A stretch of 64,000 nt of DNA from Reticulitermes lucifugus (GCA_026260175.1 JAKCWW010000773.1:18346-82345), one strand, 5' to 3'. Numbered from the stretch's first letter, positions 44,084-55,296 are shown. Translations and numbers: made by a program. The notes: generated from the letters alone by a model not told the origin.

Positions 44084-45105
44084 TAACTAGACCCCCATTA
44101 TTAGGAAATAGGCATTACAATTTTAATGAAAGCGCTGGCATTGCAAGAACTACAAAAATGTATTATGATCATCATTATCATCATGTTCAAATGATAAGTA
44201 ATCAAAAAGTCAATCAAATTGTCATTATGAGACTCCCATCATCACTTTTTAGCCATTTTTTAACTGTATGGCTCATTCCCATAAGTTGCTGCACAGTAGT
44301 TTGCCGAAATCTTTTATACATTTGTTTGCTGTAGTTTTATGTTCTTCCTCAGAAAGTACCATCTTATATGTGGAAGATGTTCTTCCAACATAAGCTGTGG
44401 TACTGGGTACAGAGTTAAACATGGGCACATGGCTGACATGAACAATGTGAGTCATTGTGGCATCAAACCACATATTATTTAATGGGAACAAAAGATTGAG
44501 CATGAGGGATTAGTGAAATATTGGACATTTTACCTATGTGCTATGCCAGTGTGACAATGTATAAGCTAGGGTCCTACACTGCAATGCAAAAAGGTTACCA
44601 CTGCAATTCTTGATCGAACAAAAAGGGCCTGCATTATTTATAAAGGAATAACATAAGCACTTACTTCAACATCCAGTGCCTAGTTTTGACACTAGTGTGA
44701 TAGGTGACTACCAATATTTCAGAAGATTGTACTCTGTAAATGTATTTGTTGTTTGTATAAAATTGAACATAGCAACTATCAAAGATTGTTTATCAAACAA
44801 ATCTGGCTTACACTTTGCTGTTAAACTGTACGTACATACATATATACATATATATATATATTTCTTAGATCCTAAATCTGCCACAGGACAGCTGGATATG
44901 AAACAAGTCATGTTAAAGTAAAACACAAATACACTATACACAAAAACATCACAATCACAAATATACAAGTCAACTACAACAGAAGAAGAATACTTCCACA
45001 TAGTCACATCATCATATAACAATTTTAGATAATTTAAAAAAAACATTTTATAAGTCTCAAATTTTATAATTTTTAATAGATGTAAACTGTATGTTATAAG
45101 TAGGA
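44084..45105. other. Spacer between two LINE fragments
   Basis: AT-rich, with a short ATATAC microsatellite near 44835-44862. No gene recognised. Confidence 0.4.
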
Positions 45106-45784
45106 TTAAGATTTATCATTAATAGCAACTTTGCTTGTATTTTGAAATTCATTAATGGAATAAAAACAATGAGTCATTAGGTATCTCCGCAGAGCAGGCT
45201 TAAATTGTTTTTTTATATTTCTTAAATTTGAAATACTTGAAGGTAAACTATTAAAAATCTTTACAGCAGCATATGAAACACCCTTTTGGAAGCATGATAG
45301 ATTGGCAGTAGGCCTATGAAGCTGTGTCTTATTCCTGGTATTAAGACCATGCACAGTCTGATTTGTTTGAAAACTTCCCAGATTATCCATAACAAATATC
45401 ATTAGTGAAAATATATATTGACATGGGACAGGCAAGATGTCCAATTTCTTAAACAAACCNCTACATGAGCATCTGGATCTAACACCAGCCATAATTCTAA
45501 CTATCCTTTTCTGCAATTTAAATACATTATCTACACCAGCGGAATTTCCCCCAAAAAATCACCCCATATTCCATCACAGAGTGAAAACATCCAAAATAGA
45601 TCATCCTGAGTGCATCTATATTCATAATGTGGTACATCATCCTAACTGCATAGCATGCAGCACTCAATTTAGGTATAATTCCAAGAACATAAAAAAAAAC
45701 TGTACTATGTAATTGAATGTAAATAAATACTAAGTGTAATATGTGAAATAAATCATGGAAGTTTCTTTTGGAAAGGTATATCAA
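45106..45784 (-). mobile_element. Second, diverged Jockey/CR1-like LINE 3' end
   Basis: Frames at 45784-45527 and 45516-45106 read AACYAVRMMYHIMNIDALRM then FGCFHSVMEYGVIFWG, and MQKRIVRIMAGVRSRCSC through FKKLDILPVPCQYIFSLMIF to FYSINEF. This is the same region as 43298-44083, clearly diverged and interrupted by a frame break, with one unknown base at 45460. Same orientation, about 1.8 kb apart. Confidence 0.82.
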
Positions 45785-46039
45785 AATAAATTATTCATTC
45801 AGCATAACTCCAGGCAAAATTCAAATTTTATTTGAAATTAAGGCATTAGAACCATTGCTCTGCACGAAGACCACAGTAAGAAATTTCGTGATGCACCTGG
45901 CGGTTCATGGGATGTTTCATACATGTAACTGTATATATAGAATTGTGTTTGAAGGACAGTAACGACATCTAACTTTCTTATGTGAAGTGCAGTAAAAAGT
46001 AAAGTTTCCTTGTACTTATTTAAGCACCCTGCAGTGGTG

Positions 46040-46280
46040 TATGAGGAGGTGCTGGTATGGATCCACGGTTTGTAACCTCGGTGATGGATGGAGTTACATG
46101 CTCGGTTCACACCCAAGTCGCGGTACTCATCACACAGGAGGTTGGATGGACCTATTACCCAGTCTGGACGTTGTGGAGAGGGAGAGAGAGAGAGAGAAAA
46201 GAACTCCTGCTTTGCCGGGAATCGAACCCCCTACCCACAGTTGTTCAGACCGTAGCTTAGCTGACCACACCCATTACAAT
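46040..46280 (-). mobile_element. tRNA-derived SINE (third family)
   Basis: The minus strand has a perfect-looking B box GGTTCGATTCC (46218-46228 on plus), preceded by GTGGTCAGCTAAGCTACGGT as an A-box-like segment. The rest is a tRNA-unrelated body with a GA run (46173-46198). Confidence 0.7.
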
Positions 46281-47003
46281 GGATAGCATTACGCCCTTTT
46301 ACAAGGACATAATATTCTACGCGCAGTTGCCTGAAAGTTGATTTACGTCTCCAACGAGAACATAGCAACACAGTTTGTTTTAATTACGGATGACATTCCT
46401 TAATTTTCACTGGTTTTGTAAAAGTATAGGGCTAATAGCATTTTAACCAGTTATGATAAATTTAAGGTTGGATACACATAACTTGATTATTTGTATGTAC
46501 AAATATTCGACATCACTTGAAAATTGACGAGCAATAGCGCGTGACTTCTAACCTCTGACCCGTGGTGACTTATTTCAACTGTGGCATGGGTCTGGGATTA
46601 GCCACGTGTGGTTTGTAAGGGTTGGTGATCCTGTGAATTCGGAAGTCAGTACAAATGCGTGTGATAAGGTTATTTGTGACTGCTTGCGTTTTAGTACACA
46701 TGCAATACTGTACAAGTAAATCCATGATTTAATAAAAGAAGTGGATGAAGTAGGTAATGTGTTCGGGTTTTCGTCTGTCGTCCCTGTAACAGGGGAGTGA
46801 CAGGAACAAGAGTAGTGATATGTCCAGTACGCGCTGTTTTCCTTCTGCACATTGTTTTACGATGAAGGCGTTTTCTTTGACGGTAAACGTAATGGTGAGG
46901 TGTTTTAGCGTGAAGTTCATCTAGTTTGAATCGTAGGAACAGTGTGATTATCCTTACTTAAAGAGTACAGAAGGACGGATCAGTTGTTACATAACCAACT
47001 AAA
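46281..47003. promoter_or_regulatory. Presumed 5' flank and UTR of INTS11
   Basis: Less AT-rich with more CpG than most of the window, directly upstream of the INTS11 start. No TATA box or other core element could be assigned. Placement as promoter is inferred from position only. Confidence 0.3.
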
Positions 47004-48791
47004 ATGCCTGAAATAAAGATTACACCCTTGGGTGCTGGACAGGATGTGGGAAGAAGCTGTATTTTACTCTCAATGGGTGGTAAAAATATAATGCTGGATT
47101 GTGGCATGCATATGGGATTTAATGATGAGCGCAGATTTCCAGACTTCACTTATATTGCTCCAGAGGGGCCTTTGACAAGTTACGTTGACTGTGTTATAAT
47201 CTCTCATTTTCATTTGGATCACTGTGGTGCTTTGCCATACTTCACTGAAATGGTTGGTTATACAGGCCCAGTCTATATGACACATCCAACAAAAGCCATT
47301 GCGCCTATTCTGTTGGAGGATATGCGTAAAGTAGCTGTTGAGCGAAAAGGGGAGAGTAACTTTTTCACTTCACAGAATATTAAGGACTGCATGAAGAAAG
47401 TAGTGGCAGTAACTTTACATCAGTCAGTGATGGTTGATGGACAATTGGAGATAAAAGCATACTATGCAGGCCATGTGTTAGGAGCTGCTATGTTTTGGAT
47501 CCGTGTTGGCTCTCAGTCTGTTGTGTATACAGGTGACTATAACATGACGCCAGATCGTCATCTTGGAGCTGCTTGGATTGACAAATGTCGCCCAGATCTC
47601 CTTATAAGTGAGTCTACATATGCCACGACAATTAGAGATTCCAAACGTTGTAGAGAAAGAGACTTTCTGAAGAAGATACATGAATGTGTGGATCGCGGTG
47701 GTAAAGTTTTGATTCCCGTGTTTGCTCTTGGAAGAGCACAAGAATTGTGCATCCTGCTTGAGACATATTGGGAACGAATGAACTTAAAGGTACCTGTCTA
47801 TTTTGCTGTTGGCCTTACTGAGAAAGCCAATAATTACTACAAGATGTTCATCACGTGGACAAATCAGAAAATACGTAAAACTTTTGTTCAAAGAAATATG
47901 TTTGATTTCAAGCATATTAAACCATTTGACAAATCTTATATAGACAACCCAGGGGCAATGGTCGTATTTGCCACACCAGGCATGCTCCATGCCGGCTTGT
48001 CACTACAGATATTCAAGAAGTGGGCACCTAATGAAAATAACATGGTGATTATGCCAGGTTTCTGTGTTGTAGGGACTGTTGGCCACAAAGTCCTGAATGG
48101 TGCAAAGAAAATAGAATTTGAAAATAGGCAGGTAGTTGAAGTTAAGATGTCAGTGCAGTACATGTCATTTTCAGCACATGCTGATGCCAAGGGAATCATG
48201 CAGCTAATTCAGTACTGTGAACCCAAGAATGTTATGCTGGTTCATGGAGAAGCAGCTAAGATGGAGTTTCTAAAAGAGAAGATAAAGAAGGAATTTGATT
48301 TAGAGTGCTATATGCCAGCCAATGGTGAAACGTGTGTCATGAATACTTCTATGACGATTCCACTGGACGTTTCACTAAAGCTTCTGAAGGCTGAAGCCCA
48401 GAAGAACAACTCGCTACCTCCTGATCCCAAGCGACCACGTGTAATGCATGGTGTGCTGGTCATGAAAGATAATTCCATGTGTCTGATGGATGTTGATGAT
48501 GCTTGCAAAGAAGCTGGAATTAACAGACATCTTGTTAGATTTACCTCAACATTAAGAATCGAAGACCCTGGGCCTGCAAGCAAAACAGCCGAGAAGTTAC
48601 TGCAGCTGATTAAAACACGCCTTAAAGACTGTCATGTACAACTTACAGATGGATCAATATCAGTTGAGTCTGTGTTGGTGAAAGTTGAAGGCAGTGAGGA
48701 TGAACAGAAAAATGTGTATGTGTCTTGGGACAATCAAGATGAAGAACTTGGTAGTTATATACTTGGTCTTCTGAAAACCATGGGACATTAA
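47004..48791 (+). CDS. INTS11: Integrator complex subunit 11, RNA endonuclease
   Basis: Catalytic subunit of Integrator, which cleaves nascent snRNA and other RNA polymerase II transcripts in the nucleus; paralogue of CPSF73. The 595-residue frame matches the family length (human about 600). It has a metallo-beta-lactamase fold with HFHLDH at 68-73, His157 (AGHVLGAA), Asp178 (TGDYNM) and Glu203 (ISEST, the catalytic position described for the human protein). The beta-CASP domain follows, with [18 protein letters not shown] and [10 protein letters not shown]. The C-terminal domain from about residue 460 pairs with INTS9 in known complexes. ATG at 47004 is the family start ([19 protein letters not shown]). 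The whole CDS is one exon, unlike neighbouring SF1. No frameshift, stop or poly(A) tract is seen, so it reads as functional. Confidence 0.97.
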   Translation: MPEIKITPLGAGQDVGRSCILLSMGGKNIMLDCGMHMGFNDERRFPDFTYIAPEGPLTSYVDCVIISHFHLDHCGALPYFTEMVGYTGPVYMTHPTKAIAPILLEDMRKVAVERKGESNFFTSQNIKDCMKKVVAVTLHQSVMVDGQLEIKAYYAGHVLGAAMFWIRVGSQSVVYTGDYNMTPDRHLGAAWIDKCRPDLLISESTYATTIRDSKRCRERDFLKKIHECVDRGGKVLIPVFALGRAQELCILLETYWERMNLKVPVYFAVGLTEKANNYYKMFITWTNQKIRKTFVQRNMFDFKHIKPFDKSYIDNPGAMVVFATPGMLHAGLSLQIFKKWAPNENNMVIMPGFCVVGTVGHKVLNGAKKIEFENRQVVEVKMSVQYMSFSAHADAKGIMQLIQYCEPKNVMLVHGEAAKMEFLKEKIKKEFDLECYMPANGETCVMNTSMTIPLDVSLKLLKAEAQKNNSLPPDPKRPRVMHGVLVMKDNSMCLMDVDDACKEAGINRHLVRFTSTLRIEDPGPASKTAEKLLQLIKTRLKDCHVQLTDGSISVESVLVKVEGSEDEQKNVYVSWDNQDEELGSYILGLLKTMGH

Positions 48792-50268
48792 AATTTAACG
48801 TGCTAATTGAGTTTGTAATTCCTGCATTGGTAATAAGACAGAATTGACTTACCAAAACTAGATCATTGAGTGATGTTATTGGAAGATCATCATCATCATC
48901 ATCATCATACTCCATGATGTTTTTACCTATAACAAAGGCTTCTCCATTCTTGGTGTTCCTCCTTTAGTGTCTGTTTTCGCCTTTTCCTTGTTCATTTTTT
49001 GTATCTTACCTTGCTTGGTTTTTCACCTTTACCAAGGTCACAGACAGAAGACCCATAGAAGGTGAGGGTGACAATGCCCAAGACTTAACCCTTTTGCACA
49101 TTGTGTTGCACTGTATTGAGATTCACCCATTGAACTGCTTTTTGTGGCCTTGGTTTTATAAATTTTGATACCTGGATATGAACAAACAGCACAAAGTTGT
49201 GTTATGACTAGCCAGAATATGTCCCATGTTTTATTGCATGAAGATTGAGTATGCCTTTATGTAAGCTGCTGTATTAATTACATTAGGGGCCAGTAACATT
49301 ATATAAAATTTACGTTTGTTATATCTTACTCCATGCAAAGGAGCCCATATTGTGGGGCTGATAATTTTGTAGGTGTTGAGGAATTGTCCCACCTTCATGG
49401 AACCCACCATATTACCTCATCCTGAAACAGCTGAACCCTCCACTTCCTCACATTCAATGTCCTTGAAATCAGTTATAATATTAACCCTCCTGTTTACACC
49501 TAGGTCTCACAAATGGTCTCATCCATTCACATTATTTGATTAAAATGTATCCATTTTGAATTTCTCCATGCATGCCAGTTGCACCACATATCATCACTGA
49601 TTTGTTCATTGCACTATTGGAGAAGAGTGCAAATTCAGAAACTCTTCATTATGCAGTTTTCTCCAACCTTATTTTACTTCCTCTGTCTTTGATGCAACTG
49701 TGGTAACTGTAAGTCAGTGAATCTTAAATTTAGCAACAGGCATGCATGGTCACTGTATTGTAAACTTATTTGTGAAATTGGTGAGTTTGTGTAATTCAGT
49801 TGTCAGTTGCCATTTTTTATTGCCAGATTTTCCAGCATAGGGAAGTGACCAGTTGGTTTTTTTTTTTTCGTGTAGTTGCTCTGCAGTGTCTCATCAGCAG
49901 ACCTGCTTCCAGGGCATTTTTATCATCTGTCTGGAATTTGTAGGCATTGGTGTGGCTGAATCATTGTAAACCAACTTCAGTCATACCTCTGGATATCATG
50001 CTGCATATAGAAATGACAACTGATTTGTATTTTAAATTATTTTGGCAACTCTTTCTCAGAGCTGTTACATTTATGAACTGAAGTTATTTTTACATAATTG
50101 CACATAATGCTTAATATAATGAGTCTGTTTATCACCAAGAAATACCATTTCAGTATATGAAGTGTACACCTGTGTATTTCCTGTAAGTCTTGCAGTGATC
50201 AGAACGTATTAGTAATAGGTGGTGTGTCATGTTTGTTTAAACATGTCTCCTAAACACATTTCTTCTGT
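48792..50268. other. INTS11 3' flank and intergenic sequence
   Basis: Begins with the presumed INTS11 3' UTR and includes an ATC microsatellite (48886-48907). No canonical AATAAA was found close to the stop. No other gene recognised. Confidence 0.35.
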
Positions 50269-50313
50269 ATAAAACAAGTTCATAACCAGCAAATTGCACA
50301 TATTAGAATAGAA

Positions 50314-50364
50314 AACACTCCTACATGTTCTGGCTATTGTCTTTAGCCATCTTCAGGGACTGTC
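50314..50364 (-). ncRNA. Hammerhead ribozyme-like motif, left arm
   Basis: The minus strand has a stem I 5' side GACAGTCC, core CTGAAGA, stem II TGGCTA with loop AAGACAA and TAGCCA (six perfect pairs), then GAACATGTA and a stem I 3' side GGAGTGTT (seven of eight pairs including a wobble). The junction base before GAAC is A instead of the core G (GAAA is read AGAAC), so cleavage activity is doubtful. Confidence 0.55.
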
Positions 50365-50413
50365 AATACTACGTGGGACATTCAAATTTAAACGATAATT
50401 CATTTATAAAAAT

Positions 50414-51440
50414 TTGATTCATAACAAAATGGAAAAGTCTTACACACTACTTTTCAGTGTAGTCCCTGTTGACTGCCATACACTTGTGTCAACGTTCTGG
50501 AAGCTTCTTAATTCCAATTTCAAAGAAGGTTTTCGGTTGCTCGTGTATCCAACTTTGCACAGCTGCAATGAACTCATCATTATTCCGGAATCTCTTTGCC
50601 TCCTCAAACCCCCTTCATTGGTCCAAACAAATGATAATCAGATGGAGCTAAGTCTGTACTGTAAGGTGGATGAGGCAGGGCATCCCACTTCAGTTTCAGT
50701 GGAGTTGCCATCATTAAAGCCGCAGTGTGAGGATGAGTGTTGTCTTGGAGGAAGAAAACTGAATCCTGCCTCTCTTCACTTTGAGTGAATTGCCGGCTTC
50801 ACTTTTTCATTCAGGAGAGTTGCATAGTACTGTGCATTGATGGTCTTTTGACCAGTGAGAAAGTCCAGGTGAATGATACCCTTGGAATCCCAGAACACAG
50901 TAGCCATGATCTTCCCCACTGAAAAAATTGCTTTCCCCTTTTTTTTGGGGGGTGGAGAATGGGTGTGTTTGCACTGCTTGCTTGCTCTTTTTGATTCAGG
51001 AGTGAAGTAGTGGACCCAGGTCACAGATGAGTCCAAAAATTCGGCTCCTTCTCTCTCTTATCTTTGCAAAAGTTGAATAAAGGGCACTAAACATCTTTCC
51101 CTGTGCTCCGGTGACAGGAGCCATGGGACCCACCTTGCACTCACTCTACTGACTTTTAACACGTGCAAAATTTCTTCAACACTCCCTACACTAATTCCTA
51201 CTTCCTGTAACAGTTCAAGAACAGTTATGCGACGATTAGCCTGAATAAGTTCACCAATTTTCAAAATGTCTGGATTGACAGAAGTTCTTGGTCGCCGAGT
51301 GTAAGGTTCATTTTCAACATGGTCTTGTCCTTCTCGAAATGATTTTGCCCAACTGAACATCCTTGGCTGTGACAAACATTCATCCCCTACCTGTGTTTGA
51401 AGCCTGGTAAAGATTTCAGAAGGAATGACACCTTCCTTTG
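50414..51440 (-). pseudogene. mariner transposase pseudogene
   Basis: The minus strand reads, N- to C-terminal, FSWAKSFREGQDHVE, RRPRTSVN, EEILHVLKVSRVSARWVPWL, TWVHYFTPESKRAS, then DNTHPH and PPYSTDLAPSDYHLF, ending near AVNRDYTEK. The second and third catalytic Asp are 34 residues apart, the mariner DD34D signature. Stops and frame changes (for example after FGPMKGV near 50605) and the gap make it non-functional. The long plus-strand frame 50414-50788 is its antisense shadow. Confidence 0.88.
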
Positions 51441-51453
51441 TGAGAAATTTGAT

Positions 51454-51578
51454 NNNNNNNNNNNNNNNNNNNNNNNNNNNNNNNNNNNNNNNNNNNNNNN
51501 NNNNNNNNNNNNNNNNNNNNNNNNNNNNNNNNNNNNNNNNNNNNNNNNNNNNNNNNNNNNNNNNNNNNNNNNNNNNNN
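51454..51578. other. Assembly gap
   Basis: 125 unknown bases within the mariner, in the 5' part of its transposase region. Confidence 0.99.
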
Positions 51579-52113
51579 AGCACGTTCATACAAGTTGATT
51601 TGTGCTCGAAAGGGAACTAAATTCTTGTTTAAATTTGAACGGCCTATGTAAAAGATGTGTACAGTATTGTTATACACCTTTGTCATATGTAGATGTTACA
51701 ACATATAATGGCAGCAGACCATTAAAACATGTAATGTACAGTGTTATACAAAAATTGTGTTAAAATTCTTATATTACAAGGTGGTTGTTGAAATCTTCTG
51801 CATCCAAACATCTTGAGATGGTAAAAACTCTTCGAATGAAATTGAGTGTAAGTCCTACATATTGCCACTGTTTACACCATGAAGGATCAGTCTGTACTAA
51901 TCTTTCATGGTGAAAACACAGAGTGGCAATATACAGAATTTCCCAATTTCATTTGTTGAAGAGTTTTTACCGCCTCAAGATGTTTGGATGCAGAAGATTT
52001 AAGTAACTATATAATACTGTACATAGATGTTGTAATGGTCTGCTGCCATTACACATTTTACCATTTACATATGACAGAGCTGTATAACGACGCTGTATAT
52101 GTCTTTTAGTGTT

Positions 52114-52164
52114 GATACTCCCTGAAGATGGCTAAAGACAATTGCCGAAACATGTAGCAGTGTT
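52114..52164 (+). ncRNA. Hammerhead ribozyme-like motif, right arm
   Basis: Stem I 5' side GATACTCC (52114-52121), core CTGAAGA (52122-52128), stem II hairpin closed by GGC/GCC, core GAAA (52147-52150), a two-pair stem III (AC, loop AT, GT), cleavage-site A at 52156, and stem I 3' side GCAGTGTT (52157-52164), pairing seven of eight including wobbles. All conserved core bases are present. Type I topology with the minimal stem III known from Penelope-like element hammerheads. Activity is untested. Confidence 0.65.
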
Positions 52165-52289
52165 TTCTGTTCTTAATATGTGCAATTTGTTGGTTATAAA
52201 CTTGTTTTATGCTTGTCAATTGCACGGAAGATGTACAAAATTAACATTTGTACTGATTAAATTGGGAGAAAAAGAAGGATAAGAAGAGG

Positions 52290-52600
52290 TGACTGTTTCA
52301 CTGTATATTTTTGTCGATTACAGCTCATTTGTACCTTGTTCTGCTATGTGCTTCGATACTGCCATACCATCATCAGGCATGTGTGTCAAGTTTACTTATT
52401 GCATTGCCTGTTCAGTGTTAAGACTGATTGCTATTAAAATTGCAATTAAAATTTTAATTTTAATAGTAATCAGTTTCAACAATGTGCAAGCAGTGTAATA
52501 AGTAGATTTGACATGCACAACAGATGATGGTATGGCCATACCAAAGTGGAACAAGGTACAAACAAGCAGTAATCAACTGACAGAAACAGTGAAGTGTAGT
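52290..52600. repeat. Second long inverted repeat with hammerhead-like arms
   Basis: The left arm (52290-52442) and right arm (52452-52600) are reverse complements around an A/T-rich centre at about 52448. Landmarks: TTTGTACCTTGTTC left against GAACAAGGTACAAA right, GCCATACCATCATC left against GATGATGGTATGGC right, and CTGATTGCTATTAAAAT against ATTTTAATAGTAATCAG. It lies about 80 bp right of the first foldback. Left arm minus strand: CTGATGA, stem GGTAT/GTATC, GAAG (52345-52376). Right arm plus strand: CAGATGA, palindrome GGTATGGCCATACC, AAAG. Both are degenerate hammerhead-like cores. Confidence 0.8.
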
Positions 52601-54719
52601 GACTAATGCAACATGACATATTTAGTTCCAAACGTGACTGTGTCAGCTGTTTTGGTAATGCAAGCCACACAAATTGCTGCAGCCCACATATTCTCATTTT
52701 GGGCAGGAAGTATTGGTTGTATACATTGAAGCATATATTGCATAATAGGATACGTGTCTGCTCACTTACATAAATCATTTCCGAACGAGTGGCCATGCAG
52801 TCCAAACTAAAAGTTTGCTAGAATGTGCCCTTCACCAGAATATTCATATGTATGAAAACTTCATCTCATAAGGAATGGGTGCACAACATATAATATTTGA
52901 TTAACATGTATTCTAGACATGAGAAGGGGTTTTGATGGTAAAATATGAACAGGCAACTTGACATCTTGTTAAGTTTTTATCTCCGATTACATCAAAATTT
53001 CTGAAGCAGTGTCACTTCACTTTGCATATGTTGTAACTGCAGATTGAAATAATGTCATGATGAAGTATTTGATTCACTTGTAGGTTATTGCTCCTGCAAC
53101 TGGAGATGTTGATGGAAATGTGCTATTAAATTGGGAATCAGAAATGATATGGAAGGAGACAGTATTGGACAGCAGTTATTTTGAGGGTCTGTAGAGATCC
53201 ACAAAATTGTGAATGTGAATTCTCTGTGATAGGGCACCTAGGCATGCCAACCACTACACTGTAATGTGCCACATTGAGGCAAAAAAGTCTGTATGCTATG
53301 AAGGCACATGGGAACAGAAGTAGAGTTCCATATGTATTCTTTGGTAAATGTTGAGGAAGGTTATATCTGTTCTAAAAAACACTTCATATGCAGTTTGAGT
53401 TCTGACCTGCATGAATCATGAATTTCACTTCAATGATTGTAATGTGAATTTTGGAAACACTTTTTAAGCCGTAAAATTCAGAAATACTGTTATAAATTAC
53501 GTTTTTAACCTATGAAGAATGATGTAAGAACTGTAATGTTATGGAATTTCAAGCTGATGCCATAAGGTAGGCACTTTGTTGATATGTGAAGGTCACAATA
53601 CTGTTATGACATAACTTGGAATACAAGATATTTGTTGATGGCCAGATACTTAGGAATTTGTAATGTTTCGACTGAGGTCAAACTGTATGACATACCATCA
53701 GCAAGGATAGCTATTGCTTGAGGAACAACAACCTGATGTGGTGAAATAGGGTTGGAAAAACAACATATACGGTATAAAAAGTAAGGAAGTTGTGTGTGTA
53801 TAAAGAGAATCATCAAGAACGTTACTACCTCGAGGTGACATGCTGTTACAGTCATGAGGCCCAGCATGACTGGCAGTCCACATCATTGTGTTATATCTGA
53901 AGGGCAGGAGGGTGTTTCTGAACTGACCAAGGTCTATGATGATTCTGAACAGTGAGGTAGGAAGAACTAAGGAATTGTTAGCTTATGAAGTGTTAGTAAC
54001 CTTGCTCCTTATTTTAATGGTGTAATACTTTTTTGTAATATATTGTATTGGAATTAACTTCATTTAAGGTTACTCTTTATGAACCCCATGCCTTTGAGCC
54101 TAGAATAAGGAAAATTGAAGGGTCTGATCTCACGCAGTCCCTGTATTATTAATTTCTTTACGTGAGATGGTGGCACGCTACCGGATCGGGTCCCAGGACC
54201 CTTGGGTGCAAGAGCCTGATTCTTACCATATAGTCGCAAAGGTCATGCTCCAGAACCAACAGAGTACTGGAGGTTTGGACTCAGTGCACCACAATGATGA
54301 CAGTTACATCAAAATCCAAACATGTTTCTTAAAACTCAAAACAAACAGAGTATGTGCATAACGAAACACAGTTTATTAACACGTGCTACCTTGATTTTAA
54401 ACATTTTTACGCATTAATTTAACATAGCAACGCAGGAAGATGGTTTATTAAATTTACAACTACCTAGCTTCTGGGATGGCCAACATTTAGTGTTCAAAAA
54501 CAAAGTTAAAAGGTTCACAACTTTCGGAAACTGCACCTGCTTCCTACATGCATACCCCTACCACCAGCAGGTACTTGACTTATCTTGCTACAGCTAACCT
54601 AAATTTCATCCCTTACGCGGAAAGATAGTAAAATACCAGAGTGACTGCATATCACAGCTGCATAGATGCCAACGAATAGTACTGATGAAGAAAGTCTGTG
54701 ATGGGGTGTAGACTGGTAA
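52601..54719. other. Intergenic stretch, nothing assignable
   Basis: AT-rich. Frames at 52476-52805 (minus, 109 codons, partly in the inverted repeat) and 53604-53867 (minus) have no known domains. No RNA gene was seen. Confidence 0.3.
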
Positions 54720-54768
54720 ATAGTTATCGACGTTTCGGAGGAGTTTTCCGCCCCCATTTTCAGGGTCC
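54720..54768 (-). ncRNA. Degenerate hammerhead-like motif
   Basis: The minus strand reads CCCTGAAAATGGGGGCGG, AAAA, CTCCTCCGAAACGTCGATAA. Stem II (GGGGG against CTCC/CC) and GAAA are present, but CUGANGA is CUGAAAA and stem I is not complementary. Relic in the region upstream of ABCC5. Confidence 0.3.
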
Positions 54769-55296
54769 AAGAAATCTTAAACCTCGCACAATAGCACTGA
54801 GTTGCCTACCTGCGTTGTAGATGATCCGTGATTGGGCCTATTAGACCACGGATCGCGTTACATCGAGCTAGGCAGACCCATGACTCCAGTCACTTATTGT
54901 TATTGGGCGGCTGAAATTGCTGAGTGGGTTTATGTTCCATGTACCGTCGCAGTCAAAAAGCAGTGTACTGGATGTGTATATTGTTTTATATTCATGTGAT
55001 TTCCGCAGTCCCTCCAATTTCGTCTTTTATATACATAGTTATGATTGCATCTAATCCGTCTGGGTTGTTATTAAAGTCAATTATTAGCATTAATGGATCG
55101 TCTGTGTTTCTACCTACACATGTTATCTGTTTTATGTAGGTGCAGTACAGATAAGATTTATAGAGAGTCTTGCGTTGTGGGCGTGACCGGTGCGACGTGT
55201 CACATGTCTTTGAAATGTGAATTCTGAACCGGGTGCTTTTGAGTCTTTGAAACGTTTTACATTTGTAAGTAATTACTTAACAGATACATACTACTG
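54769..55296. promoter_or_regulatory. Presumed 5' flank and UTR of the ABCC5-like gene
   Basis: Contains more CpG than most of the window. A short inverted pair GATCCGTG / CACGGATC lies at about 54826-54865. No core promoter element can be named; the role is inferred from position. Confidence 0.3.

Larger units (their letters stand above)
50372..51648 (-). mobile_element. mariner transposon (DD34D), inactive
   Basis: Flanked by TA at 50370-50371 and 51649-51650. The terminal repeats match over about 25 bp (left CGTGGGACATTCAAATTTAA, right end reverse complement CATAGGCCGTTCAAATTTAA). The 1.28-kb size is normal for mariner. It is inserted in the left arm of the foldback; removing it with one TA restores a sequence parallel to the opposite arm. 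A 125-base gap lies inside. Confidence 0.93.
50269..52210. repeat. Long inverted repeat (foldback) with terminal hammerhead motifs, split by mariner
   Basis: The left arm is 50269-50369 plus 51651-51889, and the right arm is 51897-52210. The arms are reverse complements at roughly 80 percent by eye: left AATGGCAGCAGACCATTA against right TAATGGTCTGCTGCCATT, and CTTCTGCATCCAAACATCTT against AAGATGTTTGGATGCAGAAG. The centre is CACCATGAAGGATCAG facing ACTAATCTTTCATGGTG. Without the mariner the element is about 663 bp. Each arm carries a hammerhead-like motif near its outer end. It could be two inverted LTR-like copies of a Penelope-like element or a foldback transposon. Confidence 0.85.

Noticed and set aside
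46218-46228. Functional tRNA gene
   Set aside because: B box is good, but no acceptor-stem pairing or full cloverleaf could be drawn, and a tRNA-unrelated body follows.
47004-48791. INTS11 as a processed pseudogene
   Set aside because: The frame is full length with intact metal-binding and catalytic residues and no poly(A) tract or flanking duplication that I could see.
50414-50788. 124-codon plus-strand frame
   Set aside because: Antisense shadow of the mariner transposase; the minus strand reads DNTHPH and PPYSTDLAPSDYHLF.
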